From Macrothele yani (taxonomy: Eukaryota > Arthropoda > Arachnida > Araneae > Macrothelidae), in assembly GCA_039090855.1 (NCBI GenBank), contig CM077013.1, positions 135,987,240-136,051,239 on the forward strand: DNA of 64,000 nt, given 5' to 3'. Below are positions 29,659 through 39,224 of this stretch, piece after piece. Position numbers and translations under genes: made by a program. Every line of letters starts with the position of its first letter. Positions within the stretch are counted from its first letter, which is position 1. The notes under the pieces are model-generated. The model ran no database searches. It saw nothing but the letters and a program-made list of their open reading frames with translations, and was not told the origin of the DNA.

Positions 29659-31190
29659 TAAATGCAATGCGTTGTACGTACTCGTTTTGCTTCACATCCA
29701 CAAATATATTGGAATGAGAAACGTGCATGGCATTAATTATCTTCAAAGAGTAGATTTTTTTATGAAGGGATTTTTGGTATGTTATTTTGTGAGTTCTTGT
29801 AGTGAAGTTCAAGAATAAAATTCCCTGCCTGGTTTAAACACCCCATTATACCCCTGAATGTTCACTGATTCCCATTTAGTCATACTACATGAGAAACAGT
29901 GAAAATACGTCGCCTTTATGTTGATAATGACTTTTATATTTCTTTCCACGTATTTCTGAACAATTACTTCTTGAGGGGAATTTGTGATAGCTATGGAAAT
30001 CTGTTCTTCCTTCTGTGTACTATTTATGTTGCATTGGATGAAGTGCAGGAAAACCAGCAGTAATATTTTTCCTTGAGAACAAAGGTGCAATTGACCTAGA
30101 TAACGATCACACACGACCCAATTATCTTCAGTCTCTTACACACGACCCAATTATCTTCAGTCTCTTACACACAAAAAGACATTGCTGTATTAAGTTTCCT
30201 TTTGGTTATCATGGACACTATCTTGGAGAGGATACCAGTTTTTTTTTGCCCCTCCAACAGCCTTTATCTCTTTTATGCTGCCTCTCAAAAACCGCGAAGA
30301 GCATTTGGTAATGCATTCATTCATTATGCATCGAAGTATCTCCGCTCATGAAGCACTTTTGTTTATCATTATAAGTAAATTTTATTCAATTTTTAAATAA
30401 ACAGGCTATTTTAAAACATTTTATGTATATGAAAGGTGAAAACTCTTTTACATTTGAACATTCTTTGCATGAATTTCACTACCTTTGTAGTTTTTGTCAG
30501 GTCCCTCCAAAAAATACACTCGTTAGAAATTAAGCAAGAATAAAGAAAATGGGCTTTTCACTTCGTTTATTGCTTATTAATTTTCACTCTTGCTTCAATG
30601 TCACACTTGTAAAAGAATATATATTTTTATTTGTTCAAAAATGTATTGAGATAAAAATGTTTTTTTTTTTTAGTTTTGCGTTGATTTTTCTTCTCATTTA
30701 AATGAGCTTTTCGTGCTTTTTTTTTTTTCCAATTAGCATGTCACAGACCATTTTCCGTTTTTTCAGTGTTCTCTTCCAAGTCGTCATTGGAGTGCCGACT
30801 TTCACTTTCCGTCCGTCTGTCCGTCATTTGCTTTGCTTTCCTGCAGGTATTTTCCTTCATGCTTGTTTACTTGGTGATAAAAAACGTCCGTGTGTTTGAT
30901 CGCTCTTTTATCGTCCACCCGTCTAGTTCTGTCTCCTTTCCACGTATTCACATTTATTTCAAACCCTTTAAGCCGCCGATGTTTCTGAATCAAATGGTGC
31001 CCAAACTTTTCTAAGCTTTCCAAAGAGAAATTGTTCACATAGCGACTTTATTCCACGAAAGCTACGAAAAACAATACTTATACTTCTCCCACGTCAGCAG
31101 CATCGGACATAAACTTGTCGCTAGTGATAAGATCGTGCTTCGATAGTCCTTTGTTCCATGAAGACATGATGGGGAAGGACTTGTTCCCGT
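29659..31190. other. AT-rich gap with a 27-bp tandem duplication
   Basis: No gene recognised. CACACGACCCAATTATCTTC (unit about 27-28 bp) is repeated twice at about 30110-30168. ORFs of 60-100 codons lack motifs. Confidence 0.5.
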
Positions 31191-31194
31191 TAAA

Positions 31195-31400
31195 GGGACA
31201 ACGTCGTCCTCGATGGCACCTGACCATTCGTCCGAGATGGGTCCGGGTTCGAATCCCGGTGCGGCATGAATGGTGTGTTTGTCTTGCGGCACTGGATCTG
31301 TCCCTTCCTTGGAGTTAGTGGCCATAAATTAGGGACGGGAGACTGCTTATTACCGATCGAGTTGCTCACGGTGATCATTAAGTCTCACTCCACCCCAAAA
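31195..31400 (+). repeat. SINE-1, diverged copy with altered head
   Basis: The front of the tRNA head is replaced or diverged. From box B (GGGTTCGAATCCC) the body is recognisable (TTTGTCTTGCGGCACTGG, AAATTAGGGACGGGAGACTG, GTTGCTCACGGTGATCATTA). Confidence 0.85.
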
Positions 31401-32110
31401 AAAGTATCTTTTTCAAAAAAGTATCTCTTCCAATTTTCGTACTACAGCTATAGCAAAAATGGTTTCTAGTGGTGACATCGTTTTTTGACAATCAATCTTA
31501 CATTCAAATGTGAAGTAACGTTTTTTTAAATATACTGTATGTCAAGACTTCACGTAGTTTTACAATTTTTAATGATGCGCAGTTTGATTTATCCTCATTA
31601 TATCACCTATGACGTCAATTGCCATAGAAGTATTTTGGGAAAACGGCACCATTTTTAAACTAATAGTGAAACAATTGTTATGTATTTGCAAGGTTTTGCC
31701 CTTACTGGTGAATTCTTTGGATTTGTTTACCGCATAATTTTCATTGCTACAATACTGTTTTAAATAATTATACACTATTACTCACGTTAATTATACTACG
31801 TCGTGCGTTTCTAATTTTCCTAATATCCTAGGGATAGATAGTGGCTCCATTCGGGTGGCTGTGCATTTTGCATTTCCTGAGACAATATGAGTACATTATG
31901 TAATTCGCAAATTTTATTTTCGTTTTGTCAGTAGGGTTTTTTTTTCTGTTTTTACTTTCAGTACATCTGTTGCTTTTTGCATTGTCTCATTATAACCTTT
32001 AAAGCCCACGATTATATTTTGACCCGTTTTTTGTCAGCTTCATTTGTATCTAATATTCGGATAACTTCTCAGATCCAGTAGATCTTTGCTATTTTATGCT
32101 GTCCTTGATC
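31401..32110. other. AT-rich gap
   Basis: No gene recognised. Confidence 0.4.
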
Positions 32111-32114
32111 TTCT

Positions 32115-32515
32115 TTTATATTTTGTGACGTATATTCTAGATTAACTTTCCTTTTTTAGTTTCTTTCCCTATGTAAATCTTGAGTTTATTCTCAGTATTC
32201 TTCACTCTTAACGTGAGATCTTTTCTCTCAAACGAATACGTTTGGCAACAATTGAGGTCGAATGCACGTGACGTATGCCTAATCTTGATAAGAACAAGAG
32301 ATAAAAACGACGACTGATCTGTTGCTTGAGAGCGTTGTAAGAGAGAGCGTTGCTTGATAGCGTTGTAAGAGAGTGATTATTAAGAACGTTGGGTTGTAAA
32401 CTGATTATTATTAATAGGAGAGTTGTGATAATGTGTGGTGTACATTGTGATATTATCTTTCAGTTATTGAAGTGCTACTACAGCCTGGATAAAGCTACTT
32501 TTTCCGTAAGTTGAC
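32115..32515 (+). repeat. Dispersed repeat, possibly a solo LTR (copy 1)
   Basis: From TGTGACGTATATTC onwards this resembles 35560-36050: shared CTATGTAAAT, TTGGCAACA and GTGACGT-type words in the same order over about 170 bases. The arrangement could be an LTR, but I see no primer site or retroelement coding sequence nearby. Confidence 0.35.
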
Positions 32516-32870
32516 TTCTGTTATTTACATGTTTCGACTGGCCGTTAAGGTTTCTTTCATTTAGGAACTATTTCTTAGTATGTTGATGTTTTAAAACAGC
32601 GTAGAAGTAGAAAAGACTTTTACGCTACAATTTTTCTGATGCTTTTTTGATGTTTCATAACTGTGTACATTTTAAAACCCGAAGTTAGAAACATAAAGAA
32701 TTAAAAATCTGTGATACCAAGACAGGAGATATTGATCTTGGAAAGAAGCATATCACGCGCTAACTGCACGCGCAATAGCCAATGGTCAACTACATGTTAT
32801 TTTATCCCCGTTTCCCACCGCGGGAACTATATAGAGCAGCATCATGTCATGGCGCCATTATATAACGAAA

Positions 32871-34078
32871 TACACTGAAGAGCAATTGAATGAGAGACAA
32901 CTGGCATTATGCAAATGTGGCGCTGTGGGCGGCCCTGTAAACGGAAAGGACATGACGTATGCAGCGATCCGACAATATAAAGAGTGATGCGACGGGAATC
33001 AGTAGCCGGACGCAGTATTGGTAAGACGAAGGATTTAAGCGCATTTGATCGTGGGAAAATTGTCGGGGCCCGACGAATGGGTCACTCCATCTCGGAAGTC
33101 GTGCAGGCACTGGGATTTTCACGAGGCACTGTGTCACGGGTGCACCGTGAGTACATCGAATCCGGTAAAACCATCCGTGCAAGGGCCAACTGCCATGGAC
33201 AACAGCGTGTGGATGAGCGGGGTCATCGTCGGCTAGCTAGCATTCTAACGGCGGATAGACGGGCCACAGTGGAAGCAATCACTCGGCAATTTAACGCTGG
33301 TGCACAAAAACATGTAAGCAGCCACACCATCCAGAACCATCTACTCGCCATGGGGTACAGAAGCCATCGTCCTTCGAGGGTACCGCTGCTGACCGCACAT
33401 CACAGGGTGCAAAGATTAGTATGGACGCGGGAACATTGCCACTGGACACTAGACATGTGGAAAACTGTTGCCTGGACTGATGACTCGATATTCACGTTGG
33501 TACATGAGGATGGCAGGATACGAGTACGGCGCAAATCACACGAAGCGATGATTCCTTCTTGCCAGCAGGGTACTCTTCAAGCTAGTGGGGGTGGCATTTA
33601 ACGCTGGGACTGTTACGTGGAATAAATTGGGACCCCTGGTAAGCGTGACATCGTCCCTCACAGGTCAACGTTACCGGGATATCCTGGACGACCATTTGCC
33701 CCCGTTTGTGCGTCTTCAACATCAAACTGGAGACCTCATCCTGCAACAAGACAATGCAGCTCCCGAATTTTATCCAAATGCTTGTATGAACACTACACCG
33801 ACGTGACCTCGCTTCCTTGGCTAGCTAGATCACCTGACCTCAATCCCATCGAGCACATCTGGGATGCCATCGAGAGAGATGCCCAAGGCTCTGACCCCCT
33901 TCCATCAAATCTTCGTGAACTGTGGGAGCTTGTTCAGGGGTCGTGGATCCGTATGGCTTCCCAACGCTTCCGGTGTCTTGTCGAGTCCAAGCCGATACGA
34001 ATCGCCACCGTCAGCAGGGCGAAAGGTGGTGCTACACGTTACTAGACAGGCATCTCTAATCAATTGCTCTTCAGTGTA
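32871..34078 (+). mobile_element. Tc1-like element (family B), copy 2
   Basis: Inverted repeats TACACTGAAGAGCAATTGAA and CAATTGCTCTTCAGTGTA bound a 1,208-bp copy. Confidence 0.95.
32987..34045 (+). pseudogene. Tc1-like transposase (family B, copy 2), three open segments
   Basis: The best preserved family B gene. ATG at 32987, then 205 codons open to 33601: LSAFDRGKIVGARRMGHSIS, GFSRGTVSRVHREY (first helix-turn-helix), RRATVEAITRQFNAG and SSHTIQNHLLAMGYRSHRP (second), then VAWTDDSIFTLVHEDGRI (first Asp; ESR is DSI) and GTLQASGGG before a frameshift. Segment two (33585-33806) has VTSSLTGQRYRDILDDHLPP and LILQQDNAAP (second Asp), then the frameshift shared with both sisters. Segment three (33782-34045) has LARSPDLNPIEHIWDAIERD (Glu) and AKGGATRY. 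Two frameshifts separate it from an open frame. Confidence 0.92.
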
Positions 34079-34149
34079 TAACTGTGTAGATCTAGATGCA
34101 ACAGAAATGGTATTTTATTTCCTTATTATTTTTCTTTTGGTGGGGAAGC

Positions 34150-34290
34150 TACACAACTACCATGAGCGTCCCTAAGAGCTATAAGCAGTCGCCTGTCTCT
34201 AATATAGAGTCACTGGTCCAAGAGAAGAAAGGTTCAGTTCCGGTAAGACAGGCACAATATCCGTGAATCATCCGGGACTACTTGGTCGTC
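34150..34290 (-). repeat. SINE-1, degraded antisense copy
   Basis: The complement of the SINE-1 body is readable: AGCAGTCGCCTGTCTCTAAT, CACTGGTCC, GTAAGACAGGCACAATATCC. The ends are not clear. Confidence 0.7.
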
Positions 34291-34329
34291 CTTCTCTAAC
34301 AGTTTATCCACCGCGACTGCACTTCTTTA

Positions 34330-35534
34330 ATTTTCGCAACGCATTAATGTAAGCTGAATGGAAAAATCATTTTGTACACCTTCGTAATAACGTGTTGCTC
34401 CACATTTCCCCCTCACAACTGTAGACAGACTCAGTGAGGTGTTGAAAACTCGGAGGTGGAATTTCCACTCATGAGGTGGGGAATGCCTGTCTTAGAGCAT
34501 CCACAGTTGTCAGTGGAAGTTGGTGGGTCGAACAGATCTTTTCAAATTTTCACACAAATGATTATCAATGGGGTTGAAGTTCGGCGATGAAGGAGGCCAT
34601 TTGGATGTGGTAAACTAATTTGAATACTCTTGGAGCACATTGGTTGACACCCGTGAAATATGCAAATCGGCATTTTCCTGTTGAAAGATTACAAAAGAGG
34701 TGTGGATGGTCAGCAAGGATATTCACATATCGTTCGCCGCCGATGACTGAGGTCTCGACGAGTACGAGGTTTCCCCAAGAAGTCATATAAATGCACCCCA
34801 AACTGTTACACCGCCTCCACCTTACTGAATGATTCGAACTGACAGCCTCGGTCCTTCACTTTAGGTGGTTTACACCATACACTCACCCCACCATCTCGGT
34901 GGGATAGTTTTGAAATCGTGATTGGTCAGACAAGATGAAGTATTTCCAGTCTCTACGAACTCCAGCTGAGATAGGACTTTGCAAAATGCAGCCTAATCCT
35001 TCGGTGCCTTATAGTCAGCAAGGGGACACGATGTGGACGTGCAGTGTTATAGCCTATTTTTTTCTTGGTACGATGCAAAGACTTGGTGTATAAGCTTGTG
35101 GATGTGTCCTCATCAAATTCCAACGTTATCTGCCCCGCAGTAAGTGTGAAATTCTTTGTAATGATTCAAGGAGTATGTGCTCACCTCGAGAGTCAATTGC
35201 GCGATTATGAAGACATTTCTTCCGCTTGTTGGAAGTATTGCCGTATTTCACGTAGTCTTGGTGCACACGTACGACGGTACGACGTGGAAATCCCGACAGT
35301 TCATCAGTTGCAGGAATTGAACAACTGGCCTTGCTTGCAGCTACTATCTGGCCACTGCCAGACATACATCTTTGCCTTTTCCTATGATTACCTTTCTGCG
35401 ACTGATTTCCAACGCGTAGAGACTTTCTCTATTTATAGGTTTTTCCAGTTTCAGCGTGCCACGTAACTAGACTTGATACTTCTGCTGTGCATATTGTTAT
35501 CGGGGTGTATGTGATAATTTGTCCAGTCAGTGTA
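34330..35534 (-). mobile_element. Tc1/Tc3-like element (family M), strongly decayed
   Basis: The minus strand starts with TACACTGACTGGACAAATTA at 35534, which looks like a terminal inverted repeat. The transposase follows. The matching right-hand repeat is not recognisable near 34330-34440. Confidence 0.65.
34440..35365 (-). pseudogene. Tc1/Tc3-like transposase, decayed
   Basis: The N-terminal frame at 35365-35126 has SGFPRRTVVRVHQDYVKYG (first helix-turn-helix) and RKKCLHNRAIDSRGEHILL. Next come RPHRVPLLTIRHRRIRLHFA and a decayed first Asp region (RLEILHLV where SDESRF-type residues are expected). The second Asp motif is QQENADLH (Asp to Glu). The third is KWPPSSPNFNPIDN (Glu to Asp). Many stops. 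The altered catalytic residues and lesion load make it an old copy. Confidence 0.7.
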
Positions 35535-35559
35535 ATTTATTGTAAAAATAGCACGTGTT

Positions 35560-36070
35560 ATGACGTATACTTTAATTAGACTTTCATTTGTAGTTTCCTT
35601 CTCTATGTAAATTTGAGTTCATTCCCTTTTAGCGTTTCAACCTTAATGTTATACCATTTTCTCACTCGCTGAATGTAACTTGGCAACAGTCTTGAGAACA
35701 GATTGCGTGACGTGTGCGTGTCGACAGAAAGGAACGAAAGATATTTAATGTTGAAGCAAGCAGCAAAATGTAGTGGTGGAAGCTGCGTTAGGCTTCAGCT
35801 GTGTTTACTTGAAGTCTGCATTTTCGAGTTGTGTTGTCATGTATTTAGTGTTGGAGTATCTTGATCGAGTGTTCTGCTTACTCACCTACATTAATCAGTT
35901 TTAGAATATCAGTACTGTTGTGAATTAGTTCTTCATGAATGTTGGAGTGTCTGAGTGAAGTGCTCGTGCGATAGTGATGGAATAAAAAAAGTGAACTGTA
36001 GGCAAGTCTTTCTGGAACTTTATTTGAGTGACTTTGTTTCACTTCGATTGGGTGAATAAGAAGAGCAATT
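35560..36070 (+). repeat. Dispersed repeat, possibly a solo LTR (copy 2)
   Basis: Resembles 32115-32515 from TGACGTATAC through CTATGTAAAT and TTGGCAACAGT to GTGACGTGTGCG. A GGAATAAAA at 35980 could be a polyadenylation signal of an LTR. No gag or pol was seen. Confidence 0.35.
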
Positions 36071-36464
36071 TTAACGTAGCGTTCTCAACGTTACGGACAC
36101 AGTAAAGAGCGCTACAGTGCATAATTTAAAAAGGTAGAATAAATGCTGCCTGCCAGCTATCTATTGAACATTTCTTCAACGGAGCTGAAAATCTACGAGT
36201 GAGAGAAAAATGGTAATCCAGACTCGCTGTATCAGTTTATTTTATCATTCGATCAGTAGCAGTGTATTAACATTAAAGCAGGATAATGCCCGGTCACATT
36301 GTGCTTTCATTTGACAACGCGCCTTCAAATCTGTAACCGACTGAACATCTTCGAGCATCTCAAGATGTCTTTTACAGATTCCTACAGCAGGTTTTGAATT
36401 CTCTGATGTTTTTTCAGACAAAAAAATGGTCTCAAGCGTGAGCTTTGGATCACTCATCTGAGAT

Positions 36465-36605
36465 GATCCGGAGGTGGAGTCCCGGATGATGCACAGGTGC
36501 GCTGGCTCAATCCCCTTTCTAGAACCAATGCTTTTAAATTAGGAACGGGCTACTGCCCTTAGAGTTGCTCATGGTAGATATTGAACCTTGAAACAAAACA
36601 AAAAC
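36465..36605 (+). repeat. SINE-1, degraded copy
   Basis: Remnants of box B (GGAGTCCCGGATGATGCAC), AAATTAGGAACGGGCTACTG and GTTGCTCATGGTAGATATTG, then an A-rich tail. Confidence 0.75.
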
Positions 36606-36834
36606 ACACACAAAAAAACAAACAAACGAACTTTCGAATTGTGGTTTCTCTCAGACACGACATTATAATCCACATATATATATATTTCGATTTTGTTTTG
36701 CAGCTCGCGTAAAGTCATCTTCGTATTTTCTAAAATGACTGTTCATTTCTTCTGTGTAAGACAACACCAGAGAATTAGAACAAATTTGCAGCTTCTTTGT
36801 ATTCGCCCGGAAGCTAACAACATTATTCTTTTTA

Positions 36835-37185
36835 CAAATTTTGTAGATGACCATCCGTTTCTTAGTGTAAATATCACAAGGCTGGTAAGTCAGATAATAC
36901 CCAAAAAACGTGAAAATTTCGTCGTCCTAGAGCGGGAATCGAACTATCTTCTCCCAGATAGCGCTCGGGTATGCTAACCACTACACCAGCCAGTATACCA
37001 TCCAGAACGGAAACTTGAGACTTGGTCGTTTTGGGTGGTGTAATGGTTCGCATACCCGGGCGCTATCTGGAAGAAGCGGGTTCGATTCCCTCTTCAGGAC
37101 GATGGAATTTTCGGATATTGTCTGACTTAGCATCCTTGTTATATTTACACCAAAAAACGGATTGACATCTTCAAAATTTGTATTG
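36835..37185. repeat. Inverted pair of tRNA-derived SINEs (SINE-5), heads facing
   Basis: The left copy (minus strand, about 36835-36993) reads GGCTGGTGTAGTGGTTAGCA, box B GTTCGATTCCC and body. The right copy (plus, about 37033-37185) reads GGGTGGTGTAATGGTTCGCA, box B GGGTTCGATTCCC and the same body (TATTGTCTGACTTAGCATCC, ATTTACACC). About 40 bases separate the two heads. Confidence 0.9.
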
Positions 37186-37489
37186 TATGGTGTAATCCCG
37201 TATTCCATTCATGAGCATTCTTTTTTTTAGAAAATCAAGTGCACGTGTAGGATAAAATTTAATGAAATTTCACGTTTTCCGGTTGATCACTGCACAACAA
37301 TAAAATTACTTCTGAAGTGAAAGTGTGCAATTCTCTATCAATTTAATGTGCTGAACGCGAATATTGCCACGAAAGAATTTTATTGGCTCTCGTTTCGGAG
37401 ATATTCGGGTGCACTCCAGTAATGTAATGCACTGAATAATGAGATTAAGAATCTTATTATAATTTATAATATTGAATAATAAATTATTT

Positions 37490-37500
37490 TATTATTATTA

Positions 37501-37557
<57 letters not shown>

Positions 37558-37640
37558 TATTAATTACATCCATTAAAATATTTATTAATATAATCTTATT
37601 TATTTATTACTAATATAAGTTATTTATTATTATTATTATT
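37490..37640. repeat. (TTA)n microsatellite
   Basis: A near-perfect ATT trinucleotide run at 37494-37557, with a second short run at 37625-37645. Confidence 0.95.
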
Positions 37641-37894
37641 ATTATAATGCAAGTTTAAAATTTTTTGCCTCATATTTCATCATCCCTTGGTCTACCCCAT
37701 ACCGACAAGTTATTGCATCATCCTGTGCTACGTCTAAAGTGACGATGGCTTCCTGTTTATGACGCCAGGTGATGCAATCGCAAATTTTTATATGCGACAC
37801 GGCGCGCCCTGGGTCAATTTCTTTCACTTTGTCGGGGAGCGTGCTCTGCTGTTTACTTCGAAGAACTAACCTAAACAAATAATCCTTCCACTGC

Positions 37895-38965
37895 AAAATA
37901 CGTGTGTCAATAATGGAAATCATTTTTGTTATATTTGCGGGAAAGTTACATTTGCGATACATAAAAAGGCCATCACTAAGATAGTTAAAAAACCTTATCA
38001 TCTGCATTTCGGCTGCACAAGGTATGCTACCAAGATAAAGACTGGGCTCCACACATATGTTGCCTCACGTGTGCATCGAATCTGTCACAGTGGCTTACTG
38101 GCAAAAAAAAAGGCGATGCCTTTTGCTGTTCCCATGACTTGAAGGGAGCCTACCAATCACGTAAATGATTGTCATTTTTGTATGGTGCCATCTGTTTATA
38201 GAGGCGGGACGAAGAAAAAGAAGTGAACTATAGACAACCCCAACATAGCTTCTGCTGTGCGACCTGTACCGTATCGCGAAGAACTTTCCATTGTCAAACC
38301 TCCTACAGATTTTTTCATCAATTCAGACGCGGACGAGGAACACGATGTGTATCCGCAACCGTCAACTTCAGAGGTTCACGAAAGTAAGGATGACGAATAT
38401 ACAAGTGATGGTGAAACATCTGCGCCACACAGAATCACATCGGAGCGACGTGACGACCTTGTTCGCGAATTGGATCTGTCTAAAACAAAAGCGGTGTGAT
38501 ACTGGCGTCAAGACTCCGATAATGGAATCTTCTGCAACGAAATGTCCTAGTGACTTCGTTTCGTATTCGTCATCAGCAATTCGAACCTTTTTTCAAAAAA
38601 AAAAAAAAAGAAAAAAAAAGAAAGCCTTGTGTTCTGCTGGAATGTTGATGGCCTGCTGCAAGAACTCGGAATAGCACATGATCCACAGTAATGGCGGCTA
38701 TTTATAGACTCGTCAAAATTGAGTCTGAAGGTGGTTTTGCTGCATAACGGGAATCAGTTTCCATCCATTCCTCTTAGACATGCGGTCCACATGAAGGAGA
38801 CCTATGACAACATAAAGCAGCTGTTGAAGAGGATTCATTACAAGCCATATGGCTGGAATATCAGTGCTGACCTGAAGGTGGTGTCTCTGTTGATGGACCT
38901 CCAACAGGGATATACCAAGCATTGCTGCTTTCTTTGTCAGTGGGACAACTGAGCTACAGATTCGC
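37895..38965 (+). pseudogene. Fragment of a dispersed cysteine-rich protein of unknown function
   Basis: Not a transposase I can name. The plus strand reads a zinc-ligand-like start (NNGNHFCYICGKVTF), HLHFGC, HTYV, then MPFAVPMT and a stop before REPTNHVNDCHFCMV. Then come NIASAVRPVPYREELSIVKP, an acidic linker, LVRELDLSK and, after frameshifts and a poly-A run (38597-38620), LCSCWNVDGLLQELGIAHDP in a recovered frame. An intact block of about 75 codons follows (38719-38952): SLKVVLLHNGNQFPSIPLRH, ADLKVVSLLMDLQQGYTKHC, CFLCQWDN. I recall similar multi-copy uncharacterised proteins in arthropods and cnidarians, where the gene continues well beyond this point. Here it stops at the MITE. The 136-codon minus ORF at 37642-38052 is a shadow. 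Confidence 0.65.
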
Positions 38966-38968
38966 ACT

Positions 38969-39061
38969 ACACTGCAAAAAAATTACTGTAGATTTTACGG
39001 TTTTAAACCGTTTTCCATGGTGCCAACACAAAACCATAAAATCTACAGTTTTATGCAGTGT
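38969..39061. mobile_element. 93-bp MITE with terminal inverted repeats
   Basis: ACACTGCAAAAAAATTACTG at the left and the complement of the right end, ACACTGCATAAAACTGTAGA, start inverted arms that include GTAGATTTTA(C/T)GGTTTT. Only about 25 bases lie between the arms. It ends the cysteine-rich pseudogene. Confidence 0.85.
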
Positions 39062-39196
39062 TAGAGCAAAGCCATTGCTTGGCTCCAACACAATCAACAC
39101 ATTCGTTCCAGCCAAATTTTTATGTTTTCGTGATTATTTGGACGGTGACTCGCACGAGCAAAATTCTGTGCAGTGTTCTTCATTAAATGCAGTGTT

Positions 39197-39218
39197 GGAG
39201 CAAAGCTATAGCTTTGCT
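39197..39218. repeat. Perfect 22-bp palindrome at the satellite border
   Basis: Two perfect 11-base halves, GAGCAAAGCTA and TAGCTTTGCTC. The same GAGCAAAGC word also occurs at 39063, right after the MITE. Confidence 0.95.
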
Positions 39219-39224
39219 CAAATT

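Noticed and set aside
37642..38052. 136-codon minus-strand ORF
   Set aside because: The plus strand carries the cysteine-rich protein blocks. The minus frame has no motif.
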